Origin: Noviluteimonas gilva
GTDB lineage: Bacteria; Pseudomonadota; Gammaproteobacteria; Xanthomonadales; Xanthomonadaceae
Reading direction: 5' to 3'
Assembly: GCF_009740395.1 (NCBI RefSeq)
Contig: NZ_WOXT01000004.1
Coordinates: 1-64,000 of the forward strand
Length of the DNA stretch: 64,000 nucleotides
Shown: positions 46,650 through 54,833 of the stretch, in pieces
Layout: each line of letters starts with the position of its first letter
How positions within the stretch are numbered: the stretch's first letter is position 1
Notes under the pieces: model-generated
Told to the model about the DNA's origin: nothing
What the model saw: the letters and a program-made list of their open reading frames with translations, nothing else
Database searches by the model: none
Program-made: the position numbers and the translations under genes

Positions 46650-47914
46650 GCCTGGGCTGGCGACGGCCGCGCGCACCGGGGCCCTGGCGCTCCGGCAATC
46701 GCGTGCAATTGCTGGAGAACGGCGAGGAATTCTTCCCGCGCGCGTTCGCCGCGATCGCCGCCGCGCAGCGCGAGGTAATCATCGAGACCTTCATCCTGTT
46801 CGAGGACCCGGTGGGCCGGGATCTGCAACGCGCGTTGATCCAGGCGGCCAATCGCGGGGTGCGCGTCGATCTGACGGTCGATGGTTACGGATCGCCCGAC
46901 TTCTCGCCCGAGTTCCTGTCCGAACTCGTGGCCGCCGGTGTGCGCGTGCATGTGTTCGATCCGCATCCGGGTTGGGTCGGGATTCGCGTCAACGTGTTCC
47001 GGCGCCTGCATCGCAAGTTGCTGATCGTCGATGGCACGCGCGCGTTCATCGGCGGCATCAACTATTCGGTGGATCACCTCGCGGAAACCGATCCGAAGGG
47101 GAAGCAGGATTACGCGGTCGAGATCGAAGGGCCGGTGGTCGCCGACATCCTGAGTTTCGCGCGCGCGGCGCTTGCGGGCGATGGGACGGGCGAGCGGTGG
47201 AAGCATCCGGCGACACAAGAATCGACGCAACCCTCCATCGGGGTCGTAGGGGGGCTCAGCCCCCCTACAACCCCGCAGGAAGAAGCAGGCACCGCCGAAG
47301 TCCTCTTCGAACTCCGCGACAACCGCCGTCGCCGCACGTCGATCGAACGCGAATACCGCCGCGCGATCCGCGAAGCGAAGCGCGAAATCATCATCGCCAA
47401 CGCCTACTTCTTCCCCGGTTGGGGCTTCCTGCGCGAACTGCGCCGCGCCGCGCGTCGTGGCGTGCGCGTCACCCTGCTCGTCGCGGCCGAATCCGACACG
47501 CCCATCGCCCACCCCGCCACGCGCACGCTCTATCGGCACTTGCTGCGCGCGCACGTGGATATCGTCGAATACTGCGAACGGCCCTTCCACGGCAAGGTTG
47601 CGTTGATCGACGGCACGTGGGCGACCATCGGGTCGAGCAACCTCGATCCGCTGAGCCTGGCGTTGAACCTGGAGTCGAACGTGTTCGTGCGCGATGCGGC
47701 CTTCGCTTCGCAACTGCAGGCGAGTCTGACTGAACTTCGCCAGCGTCAGTGCCACACCGTCGATGCGGCCTATCTCGGCAAACGCAGTTGGTGGACCGAT
47801 CTCACGCGGCCGCTGTTGTTCCATGTGTTGCAACGCTTCCCGCGCTGGGCGGGGCTGTTGCCGGCGCATACGCCGCAGCTCGTGCGCATCACCGCGCCGG
47901 CGGACACGCCATGA
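46646..47914 (+). CDS. clsB: Cardiolipin synthase B-like phospholipase D family protein
   Basis: Makes cardiolipin (and in E. coli phosphatidylglycerol) by phosphatidyl transfer; membrane-associated. The 422-residue protein has two HKD motifs: HRKLLIVDGTRAFIGGINYS (about 128) and HGKVALIDGTWATIGSSNLDP (about 315). Length matches ClsB (about 413). Between the two halves, about residues 199-213 (IGVVGGLSPPTTPQE) are encoded by a 35-base palindromic repeat at 47240-47274, a likely surface loop insertion. The GTG start overlaps the upstream stop, and the downstream ybhN start overlaps this stop. Confidence 0.92.
   Translation: MSLGWRRPRAPGPWRSGNRVQLLENGEEFFPRAFAAIAAAQREVIIETFILFEDPVGRDLQRALIQAANRGVRVDLTVDGYGSPDFSPEFLSELVAAGVRVHVFDPHPGWVGIRVNVFRRLHRKLLIVDGTRAFIGGINYSVDHLAETDPKGKQDYAVEIEGPVVADILSFARAALAGDGTGERWKHPATQESTQPSIGVVGGLSPPTTPQEEAGTAEVLFELRDNRRRRTSIEREYRRAIREAKREIIIANAYFFPGWGFLRELRRAARRGVRVTLLVAAESDTPIAHPATRTLYRHLLRAHVDIVEYCERPFHGKVALIDGTWATIGSSNLDPLSLALNLESNVFVRDAAFASQLQASLTELRQRQCHTVDAAYLGKRSWWTDLTRPLLFHVLQRFPRWAGLLPAHTPQLVRITAPADTP
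47240..47274. repeat. 35-base palindromic repeat inside the clsB coding region
   Basis: GTAGGGGGGCT / AGCCCCCCTAC around a single C, extended by GGGGT / ACCCC. It is distinct in sequence from the 47-base family, and encodes VVGGLSPPTTP in frame within the linker of clsB. Confidence 0.85.
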
Positions 47915-48882
47915 CGCATCGCCGCCCGTGGCTCGCGCGCGCGAAGCGGGTGGTCTTCGTCGCCTTCCTCTGCGGCGTGGCGTACCTGTTGTGGCGCGCA
48001 GGACAATCGCTCGACTGGCATGCGGTCGGCGATGTACTGCGCAACCTCGACGCCGCGACGCTCGCCACCGCGTTCGCACTCACCGCCGCGAGTTTCCTGC
48101 TCTACACCGGCTACGACCTGGCCGCCCGCCGTTACGCCGGGCACGACGTACCCACCGCGCGCGTGATGCTGATTTCCTTCATCGCCTACACCTTCGCGCT
48201 GAACATCGGCGCGGCGGTCGGCGGCGCGGGATTCCGGCTGCGCATGTACGGGCGCGAAGGCGTGCCGATCGGGCGCGTCACGCGCGTGATCGCGTTCTGC
48301 ATCGCGACCAACTGGATCGGCTTCTTCGTACTCGCCGGCGCCTTGTTCTCGAGCGGTGCGCTCGTGCCGCCGCCCAACTTCCCCCTCCACGTTTTCGGAC
48401 TGGCCCCGGGCGCCGGCATGCGTGCGCTCGGTGTGCTGATGCTGGGCATCGGCGTGGCCTACCTGATCGCGTGCTTCACCACGCACGGGCGCGTATTCCA
48501 CGTCCGCGGACATCATTTCCGCTTCCCGACGCCCCGCCTGGCGCTGCTCCAGATCGCGATGGCGACGACCAACTGGACGCTCATGGGCCTGACCGTCGCG
48601 TGCTTCCTCCCCCAGGTGGGGGATGCGCAGGTGATCGGCGCATTGCTGCTCGCGGCCGTTGCAACCGCGATTGCGCACATCCCGGCAGGCATTGGCGTCG
48701 CCGAAGCCGTATTCATCGCGTTGCTCGGCCATCGCGTGCCCGCGCCGCAATTGATCGGCGCGCTGATCGCCTATCGGGCGTGCTATTTCCTCGCGCCGCT
48801 GGTGGTGGCGACGATCGCCTACGCGGGCCTGGAGCTCGTCAGGCGGCCGTCCTCCACGCTTCCATCCGTTGCGAAGCAGTAG
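47911..48882 (+). CDS. ybhN: YbhN family integral membrane protein (LPG-synthase/flippase TM-like)
   Basis: Protein of 323 residues with about eight TM segments (first at about 12-27, others near 50-68, 83-102, 122-145, 162-185, 205-228, 235-265, 278-305). The family is related to the transmembrane domain of lysylphosphatidylglycerol synthase (MprF): VMLISFIAYTFALNIGAAVGGAGFRLRMYGREG and HIPAGIGVAEAVFIALLG are the conserved stretches. It probably moves or binds lipids. It is the third gene of the ybhP-clsB-ybhN cluster, start ATG in the clsB stop. Confidence 0.9.
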   Translation: MTHRRPWLARAKRVVFVAFLCGVAYLLWRAGQSLDWHAVGDVLRNLDAATLATAFALTAASFLLYTGYDLAARRYAGHDVPTARVMLISFIAYTFALNIGAAVGGAGFRLRMYGREGVPIGRVTRVIAFCIATNWIGFFVLAGALFSSGALVPPPNFPLHVFGLAPGAGMRALGVLMLGIGVAYLIACFTTHGRVFHVRGHHFRFPTPRLALLQIAMATTNWTLMGLTVACFLPQVGDAQVIGALLLAAVATAIAHIPAGIGVAEAVFIALLGHRVPAPQLIGALIAYRACYFLAPLVVATIAYAGLELVRRPSSTLPSVAKQ

Positions 48883-48916
48883 GGTCTTCGCACGCGAGGA
48901 ATTCGTTACAGGAACG

Positions 48917-51900
48917 ATGGACACGCATGGACCAGACGCCGAGCGACGTGCCGGAGAAGGCGACTGGCTGCGGCGCGTGCATGCGTTCGACTGGGCGGCC
49001 ACCCCGCTCGGCCCGCTGACGAACTGGCCCCACGCGCTGCGCACCGCGCTGCAGCTGCACGAATCGGAGATCGACCATCTTCGCCGCCTGCAGCGCCTGA
49101 GCACGCGCTTGGTGCGCGACGACGAGGATGAAGAGCAACTGCTGGAAGACGTCGTCGCCGCGGCGGTCATCATCACCGGCGCACAGAGCGGCGAGTTGCG
49201 GATGCTGCGCGAAGACGGCGACCTGGAGCTGATCGCCAGCCGCGGATTCGAACACAGCTTCGCCGACTTCCACCACGCGACCGGCGCGAGCGCGCTCGCC
49301 GAGGAATGCGCGCACACCGCGCGCCGCCTGATGGTGGACGACGTCGCGTTCTCGCCTTTCTTCGACGACGACACGCGCGAAGCCCTGGCGAAGAGCGGCA
49401 TCCGTTCGATCCAGGCCGCGCCGCTGCTCGCACGCGACGGCCGCGTCCTCGGCGTGTTGAGTACGCATCACCGCGACGGCGTGCCAGGCGAACGCGATCT
49501 GTTGCTCCTCGATCTGCTCTCGCGCCAGGCCGCCGATTGGATCGAACGCGCGCACGCGGTCGACAAGCTCGAAGACAGCGAGCGCCGACTGCGCACGATC
49601 CTGCACCAGACCGTCGCCGGCATGTTCGTCGCCGACGTCGACGGCCGCATGACCTACGTCAATCGGTGTTGGTGTCGCATGCTCGGCTATCGCGAAGACG
49701 AGCTCGTCGGCAAGCATCTGCTGGACATCACCGATCCCGAATGCCTGGATCGCACGACCGACGCGCTGCGCCGACTGGAAGGCGGCATGCCGAGCCTCAC
49801 GCTCGAGAAACGCTATCGCCGAAAGGACGGCACGACGATGTGGGGCAGCTCCAGCGTAAGCGCGCTGCGCGGGCCGGATGGACAGTACGAAGGCTCGGTC
49901 GCGGTGGTCATCGACATCGGCGAACACAAACGGCTCGAACAATCCCTGCGCGACCAGGCCGATCGCCTGGAACTCGCGCTGCAAACCGGGCGCCTCGGCA
50001 CGTGGCACCTGGACCTCAACACCCTGGAAACGCAGGCCTCCGACCAGTGCAAGGCGAACTTCGGCCTGCAACCGCACGAGTCCCTGGATTTCCATCGCGC
50101 CTTCGAAGAGCTGATCCATCCCGAGGACCGCGATGCGATGCGCAGCGCGCTGTCGCAAACCATCAGCGCGCGCGGCGACTACGACGCCGACTTCCGCGTC
50201 GTGTGGCCCGACGGCAGCGTGCATTGGATCGTGTCGCGCGGGCGCGCCGTGTACGACGCCGAGGGCCGCGCGGTGGCGATGACGGGCGTGAACTTCGACG
50301 ACACCGAGCGCCGCGGCGCGATGGATCGCCTGCGCGAGAACGAAGCGCAGTTGCGGCGGACCGTCGAGGACGCGCCGCTCGCGCTGTGCCTGCATGCCGC
50401 CGACGGCGAGATCCTCAACCTCAGCCGCCACTGGACCGAACTGACCGGCTACACCAAGAACGACGCGGCGGTCCTGCAGGAATGGTTGCGACGCGCCTAC
50501 GGTATTCGCGACGAGGAATTCCACGAAGCCATCGAACGCATCTTCGGCGGCGACCACGCGATGGTGCAGACCGACATCGAGATCCTCACGCGCAACGGCG
50601 TGCCGCGCACGTGGAGCCTCGCTGCGTCGTCGCCCGGCTTGCTGAAGGATGGGCGGCGCTACATCGTCGCGATGGCGCTGGACATCACCGAACGCAAGCG
50701 GGCCGAAGCGCTGATGCGCCGCTCCGCCGCGCGCGCCGCGTTCCGCGTGTCGTTCAGCGATCTGTTGCGGCCGCTGTCGGACCCGGTCGAGATCCAGTGC
50801 ACGGCCGCCACCGCGCTGTGCGAACACCTCGGCGCGGACCGGACGCTCTACGCCGAGATGTCGGAAGACGGCCACACCGTGCGCGTGCATACCGATCACT
50901 GCCGCGAAGGCGTGCCGACGGTGGGCGGCAACCACGAACTGGCGGCCTTCGGCGACGAGATCGGCCAACGCCTGCGCGCCGGCCGCACGGTGGTGCTCGA
51001 CGATGCCTACGCGTCCAGCACGCTGGGACAAGCGCAGCGCGACGCGTACGAGCGCGTGCAGGTGCGCGCGCATGTCAGCGTGCCGTTGGTGAAGCGCGGC
51101 CGCCTTGCCGCGTTGCTGAGCGTGCACCAGGCCACGCCGCGCCTGTGGGCCGGCGATGAGATCGCGTTGATCGAGGAAACCGGGGAGCGCACCTGGGCCG
51201 CGATCGCGCGCGCACGCGCCGAGGCCGCGGTGCGCGAGAGCGAAGCGCGCCTGGAAGCCGAACTCGCCGATGCCACGCTGTTGCAGAGCATCAGCGCCGA
51301 ACTCGTGCACGAGGAAAGCGAGGATGCGCTGTACGACAACATCGTCGCCGCGGCGATGGCGATCATGCGTTCGCAATTCGCCGTGCTGCAACGCTTGCAC
51401 CCCGAGCGCGGCAACGGCGGTGAACTGGAATTGCTGGCCTCGCGCGGCTTCACGCCGCAATCGACCACCGAATGGACGTGGATCGACGCAGGCCCCGCTT
51501 CGCAAAGTTGCAGCGCGCAGGCGATGCGCGCCGGACAGCGCATGATCATCGACGACATCGCACACCAGCCTTCGATGGAAGGCTCGACGGATCTGGATCG
51601 TTATCGCCGCACCGGCATCGCCGCGGTGCAGAGCACGCCGTTGTTCGCACGCGACGGGCAGATCGTCGGCATGATCTCCACGCACTGGACGCGCCCGCAC
51701 ATGCCGGCCGAACGCGACCTGCGCCTGGTCGACATCCTCGCGCGCCAGGCGGCCGACCTGATCGAACGCCGCCAGGCGCTGGAAGACCTGCGCGCCGCGG
51801 ACCGCCGCAAGGACGAATTCCTCGCCACCCTCGCCCACGAGCTGCGCAATCCCCTGGCGCCGCTGCGCAATTGCCTGCACATCCTGCGCGCGACCGAAGG

Positions 51901-52894
51901 CGACGACGCGCAGCTGCACAAGCTGCACGGGATGATGGAGCGGCAGGTTTCGCACATGGTGCGGCTGGTCGACGATCTGATGGAGGTCTCGCGCATCACG
52001 CGCGGCGAGATCGAACTGCGCAGGCAACGCGTCACGCTGCGCGACGTGCTCGAAGGCGCCATCGAAACCAGTCGGCCGCTCCTGGAGCAAGCGAACCACC
52101 ATTTCCATGTCGAAGCGACGCCCGAAGCGCTGCCGCTCGAAGCCGACCCGATGCGCCTGGCGCAGGTATTCACCAACCTGCTCAACAACGCGGCGAAGTA
52201 CACGCCCGCCGGCGGCAACATCACGTTGCAGGCCAAGCGCGAGGGGAACATGGTGGAGGTGCGCGTGCACGACGACGGCATCGGGCTGGCGGCGGAGATG
52301 TTGACGCAGGTGTTCGACATGTTCACGCAGAGCGAGCATGGGCGTGCGCATTCGCAGGGCGGGCTCGGGATCGGGCTCACGCTGGTGAAAAGTTTGGTCG
52401 AACAGCATGGCGGGACGGTGGAGGCGCGCAGCGCGGGGCTCGGGCAAGGCAGCGAGTTCATCGTGCGGTTGCCGCTCGCGGCCGGGGCGCGCATCGAGGA
52501 AACCGGGGATTGGCCGGTGGTGCGCCATCGGGATGCGATGTCGATTCTCGTCGCCGACGACAATCACGAGAGTGCCGATTCGATGGCGTTGTTCCTGCAG
52601 ATGCGCGGGCACGATGTGCGCACGGTGTATGACGGGCGCGCGGCGCTCGACGCGATCGCGGAGCGGCGGCCGGATGTGGTGTTGCTCGATCTCGGGATGC
52701 CGACGCTCGATGGGTACGAGACGTGCCAGCAGATTCGGGCCATGCCGGATGGGGACAAGATCGCGGTGATGGCCACCACGGGATGGGGGTCGGATGCGGA
52801 TCGGGTTCGGTCGGCGGCCTGTGGGTTTGATGCGCATCTGGTGAAGCCGGTGGATCCGGGGTTGCTGTTGGCTCGGTTGGATGCGTTGCACTGA
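48917..52894 (+). CDS. Hybrid sensor histidine kinase with multiple GAF and PAS domains
   Basis: Cytoplasmic kinase of 1325 residues, no TM segment. Approximate order: N-terminal DWAATPLGPLTNWP cap; GAF (60-200); PAS (215-330, ERRLRTILHQTVAGMFVADVDGRMTYVN); PAS_3-like (345-470); PAS (475-600); GAF (620-780); GAF (800-950); HisKA with phospho-His in ATLAHELRNPLAPL (about 974); HATPase (about 1075-1190; NLLNNAAKYTP, GGLGIGLTLVKSLVEQHGG); receiver (about 1205-1320; phospho-Asp in VVLLDLGMPTLDGYE, about 1257). The start is the ATG at 48917; a TTG 48 bases upstream is less likely. No DNA-binding partner is next to it. The signal is unknown; many GAF/PAS units suggest cytoplasmic ligands or redox. 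Confidence 0.9.
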   Translation: MDTHGPDAERRAGEGDWLRRVHAFDWAATPLGPLTNWPHALRTALQLHESEIDHLRRLQRLSTRLVRDDEDEEQLLEDVVAAAVIITGAQSGELRMLREDGDLELIASRGFEHSFADFHHATGASALAEECAHTARRLMVDDVAFSPFFDDDTREALAKSGIRSIQAAPLLARDGRVLGVLSTHHRDGVPGERDLLLLDLLSRQAADWIERAHAVDKLEDSERRLRTILHQTVAGMFVADVDGRMTYVNRCWCRMLGYREDELVGKHLLDITDPECLDRTTDALRRLEGGMPSLTLEKRYRRKDGTTMWGSSSVSALRGPDGQYEGSVAVVIDIGEHKRLEQSLRDQADRLELALQTGRLGTWHLDLNTLETQASDQCKANFGLQPHESLDFHRAFEELIHPEDRDAMRSALSQTISARGDYDADFRVVWPDGSVHWIVSRGRAVYDAEGRAVAMTGVNFDDTERRGAMDRLRENEAQLRRTVEDAPLALCLHAADGEILNLSRHWTELTGYTKNDAAVLQEWLRRAYGIRDEEFHEAIERIFGGDHAMVQTDIEILTRNGVPRTWSLAASSPGLLKDGRRYIVAMALDITERKRAEALMRRSAARAAFRVSFSDLLRPLSDPVEIQCTAATALCEHLGADRTLYAEMSEDGHTVRVHTDHCREGVPTVGGNHELAAFGDEIGQRLRAGRTVVLDDAYASSTLGQAQRDAYERVQVRAHVSVPLVKRGRLAALLSVHQATPRLWAGDEIALIEETGERTWAAIARARAEAAVRESEARLEAELADATLLQSISAELVHEESEDALYDNIVAAAMAIMRSQFAVLQRLHPERGNGGELELLASRGFTPQSTTEWTWIDAGPASQSCSAQAMRAGQRMIIDDIAHQPSMEGSTDLDRYRRTGIAAVQSTPLFARDGQIVGMISTHWTRPHMPAERDLRLVDILARQAADLIERRQALEDLRAADRRKDEFLATLAHELRNPLAPLRNCLHILRATEGDDAQLHKLHGMMERQVSHMVRLVDDLMEVSRITRGEIELRRQRVTLRDVLEGAIETSRPLLEQANHHFHVEATPEALPLEADPMRLAQVFTNLLNNAAKYTPAGGNITLQAKREGNMVEVRVHDDGIGLAAEMLTQVFDMFTQSEHGRAHSQGGLGIGLTLVKSLVEQHGGTVEARSAGLGQGSEFIVRLPLAAGARIEETGDWPVVRHRDAMSILVADDNHESADSMALFLQMRGHDVRTVYDGRAALDAIAERRPDVVLLDLGMPTLDGYETCQQIRAMPDGDKIAVMATTGWGSDADRVRSAACGFDAHLVKPVDPGLLLARLDALH

Positions 52895-53267
52895 TTGGGT
52901 GTTCGAAACCTGTTGGCGCGTCGCTGGGGCATCACCTTGCGGGTCGCTTCGATCAGCGGATGTCGCCCGAGCCGTCGTTGATGGGTGCGAAGCAAGCTTC
53001 GCACTGGCCGATCATTGAGGGCGAGGCGGGCGCTCCGCCCATCAAATCACCGCGAAGGTCTGGTGTGCTGGCAGTTGGCGCGCGCCGATCCGCACGTCGC
53101 ACGCATTCACCAAGGGGTGTCGCGAAAACATCAGCCGTCGCGCGCAGCGGTGCGTCGTGCTGGATGTCCTTTTGCGGAGCGTGGCTCGCTCTTCGTGTAG
53201 CAAAAGGACATCCAGCGCGGCGTGCCGATGCGCCCCGCTGGTGGAGGCTCCGATAAACTCGAGGCGT
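52895..53267. other. Gene-free 373-base region with interspersed repeat
   Basis: No gene seen. It holds a perfect GTGCGAAGC-AA-GCTTCGCAC stem (52985-53004), the block 53033-53058 shared with 38251-38275, and copy B of the interspersed element. Confidence 0.8.
53058..53250 (+). repeat. Interspersed element, copy B
   Basis: GTCTGGTGTGCTGGC at 53058-53072, about 70 bases, then GCGCAGCGG and a hairpin with perfect 16-base arms CTGGATGTCCTTTTGC (53160-53175) and its complement (53200-53215), then GCGGCGTGCCGATGCGCC. Layout is as in A1 and A2, but the arms differ at 7 of 16 positions, each compensated on the other arm. Confidence 0.85.
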
Positions 53268-53759
53268 ATGCCTCCTCGCCCGCCCCAAGACCCTGACCTG
53301 CTGCGCCGCCTATTGCGCGCGAAGGACCGCATGGATGCGTGTTCGCATGAGGAATGGCCGGTGGAGCGGCTGGCTAAAGTGGGCGCAGTGTCCGAGGCGC
53401 ACTTCGCGCGCTGTTTCAAGGAAGCGTTCGGGGTTCCGCCGCACCGGTATTTGCTGACTCGCCGCATTGAGCGTGCGACGGCGTTGTTGCGCGAGACGGA
53501 GTTGTCGATCACCGACATCGCGTTCCAGACGGGGTGGAGCAGCTTGGGGACGTTCGGGCGTACGTTTCGCGATATCACGGGTGAGAGTCCGGGTGGGTTG
53601 CGTGCGCGGGAGCGTGCGGCGTCGCATGCGCCGGAGGCCGTGCCGGTTTGTCATCTCAAGGCCGCGCGGCGGCCGAAGCTCACCATCGCAGTTTCGGAGA
53701 AGCGCCGGCGGGAGGCGGGTCGTAGGATCGCCGCACCTTCAACGGAGAATGTCGAATGA
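53268..53759 (+). CDS. AraC-family transcriptional regulator, HTH only
   Basis: Protein of 163 residues whose first about 110 are an AraC/XylS double helix-turn-helix: WPVERLAKVGAVSEAHFARCFKEAFGVPPHRYLLTRRIERATALLRETELSITDIAFQTGWSSLGTFGRTFRDITGESP matches both HTH motifs in order. There is no N-terminal ligand domain, as in SoxS/MarA-size regulators. The C-terminal about 50 residues are basic and unconserved. The start is the ATG at 53268 after GAGGCG, 18 bases past repeat copy B. It overlaps the VOC gene by four bases, the usual pairing of short AraC regulators with a VOC protein. Confidence 0.88.
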   Translation: MPPRPPQDPDLLRRLLRAKDRMDACSHEEWPVERLAKVGAVSEAHFARCFKEAFGVPPHRYLLTRRIERATALLRETELSITDIAFQTGWSSLGTFGRTFRDITGESPGGLRARERAASHAPEAVPVCHLKAARRPKLTIAVSEKRRREAGRRIAAPSTENVE

Positions 53760-54163
53760 GCCAGGGCGTCGGAGTCGTTGGTGTGTATGTGCGCGATCAG
53801 GAAGAGGCGCTGCAGTTCTATGTCGACAAGCTGGGGTTCCGCGTGCACACCGATGCGCGCAACGGGGACTATCGGTGGTTGACGGTGCAGCATCCGGAGC
53901 AGCCGTCGTTCCAGTTGGGGCTGTTCGCGCCGCAGGCGCCGGTGCTGGATGAGGCCACCGCGCAGAGTGCGCGCGAACTCGTTGCGAAGGGTGCGATGCC
54001 GCCGTTGGTGCTGATCGTCGACGACTGTCGCAAGGCGTATGCGCGGATGCGCGAGAAGGGCGTGGAATTTACACAGGAGCCGACGGAACGTTACGGCGCC
54101 GTCGATGCCGGTTTCCGCGACCCCTCGGGTAACGGCTGGAAGATGATCGAGGTTCGCGGATAA
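53756..54163 (+). CDS. VOC (glyoxalase/bleomycin resistance) superfamily protein
   Basis: Protein of 135 residues with two beta-alpha-beta modules: VGVVGVYVRDQEEALQFYVDKLGFRVHTDA and VLIVDDCRKAYARMREKGVEFTQEPTERYG, then AGFRDPSGNGWKMIEV. Putative metal ligands (Glu near the end of the second module) are present; the substrate is unknown. Translation is coupled to the AraC regulator just upstream (ATGA overlap), so it is presumably the regulator's target. Confidence 0.88.
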   Translation: MSQGVGVVGVYVRDQEEALQFYVDKLGFRVHTDARNGDYRWLTVQHPEQPSFQLGLFAPQAPVLDEATAQSARELVAKGAMPPLVLIVDDCRKAYARMREKGVEFTQEPTERYGAVDAGFRDPSGNGWKMIEVRG

Positions 54164-54209
54164 CGCGTATTTCCCGTTCGATGAGGGCAGAGCCATTCAC
54201 GATGATCTC

Positions 54210-54737
54210 GTGGCGACGAAGGCGCTTGTCTTCGATCCTGGCAAGTTCGAACTGACGGACTTTCGCGCCGAACGTGAGAGCACCGAGTACGCGGCGTGCG
54301 TCTTCAAACTCGACTCGGCTTCCATTTGCTTTCGAGTTGCGAAGACGACGCCGCGGAAGGTTGGTCAGTTCGTGACGTTATGGAAGCGCTACGGAACTGG
54401 CGCCATCCAGCCTTTCGACGCGTCGGATGGTTTCGACTTCTACGTCATCAGCACACGCACCACCGCGGGATTTGGTCAGTTCGTGTTTCCGCGGTCGGTA
54501 CTGCTCGAGCAGGGTGTCCTGTCGCACGACGGCTGGGGCGGCAAGCGCGCGATTCGCATCTACCCACCATGGGTGGTGACGCTGAGTCGGCAGGCCCAAC
54601 GAACGCAACGTTGGCAGACACCGCACTTCCTGGAGATCCCAGGCGAGGGAGGCTCGGTCGACTTGGACCGTTTGAAACTGCTCTACGGGCGGCCGCCTGC
54701 CGGTACATCGAAGGGGACGGCAACAAGGTCGAAGTGA
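54210..54737 (+). CDS. MepB-family protein
   Basis: Protein of 175 residues. The stretch AERESTEYAACVFKLDSASICFRVAKTTPRKVGQFVTLWKR, with FDASDGFDFYVI and FVFPRSVLLEQGVLS, matches the MepB family (PF08877 type), named after the third gene of the staphylococcal mepRAB multidrug-efflux operon. The molecular function is unknown. No efflux pump or MarR gene is nearby here. It starts with GTG at 54210 and ends before a bidirectional terminator. Confidence 0.85.
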   Translation: MATKALVFDPGKFELTDFRAERESTEYAACVFKLDSASICFRVAKTTPRKVGQFVTLWKRYGTGAIQPFDASDGFDFYVISTRTTAGFGQFVFPRSVLLEQGVLSHDGWGGKRAIRIYPPWVVTLSRQAQRTQRWQTPHFLEIPGEGGSVDLDRLKLLYGRPPAGTSKGTATRSK

Positions 54738-54784
54738 GTCTCGACGCAAGGCGTCCGTCCGAAGTGACGCTGCTTCCCAAAACG

Positions 54785-54814
54785 AAAACAGGCCCCGAGG
54801 GGCCTGTTTTCTTT
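54785..54814. terminator. Bidirectional intrinsic terminator between mepB-like gene and pnp
   Basis: Stem AAAACAGGCCCC / GGGGCCTGTTTT followed by CTTT on the plus strand, and on the minus strand by TTTTCGTTTT. It ends both converging units. Confidence 0.92.
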
Positions 54815-54833
54815 ACAGCGATGCGCGCGGCGA

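Noticed and set aside
48839-52891. 1350-codon minus-strand frame opposite the sensor kinase
   Set aside because: Shadow of the kinase, which has clear GAF, PAS, HisKA, HATPase and receiver motifs on the plus strand.
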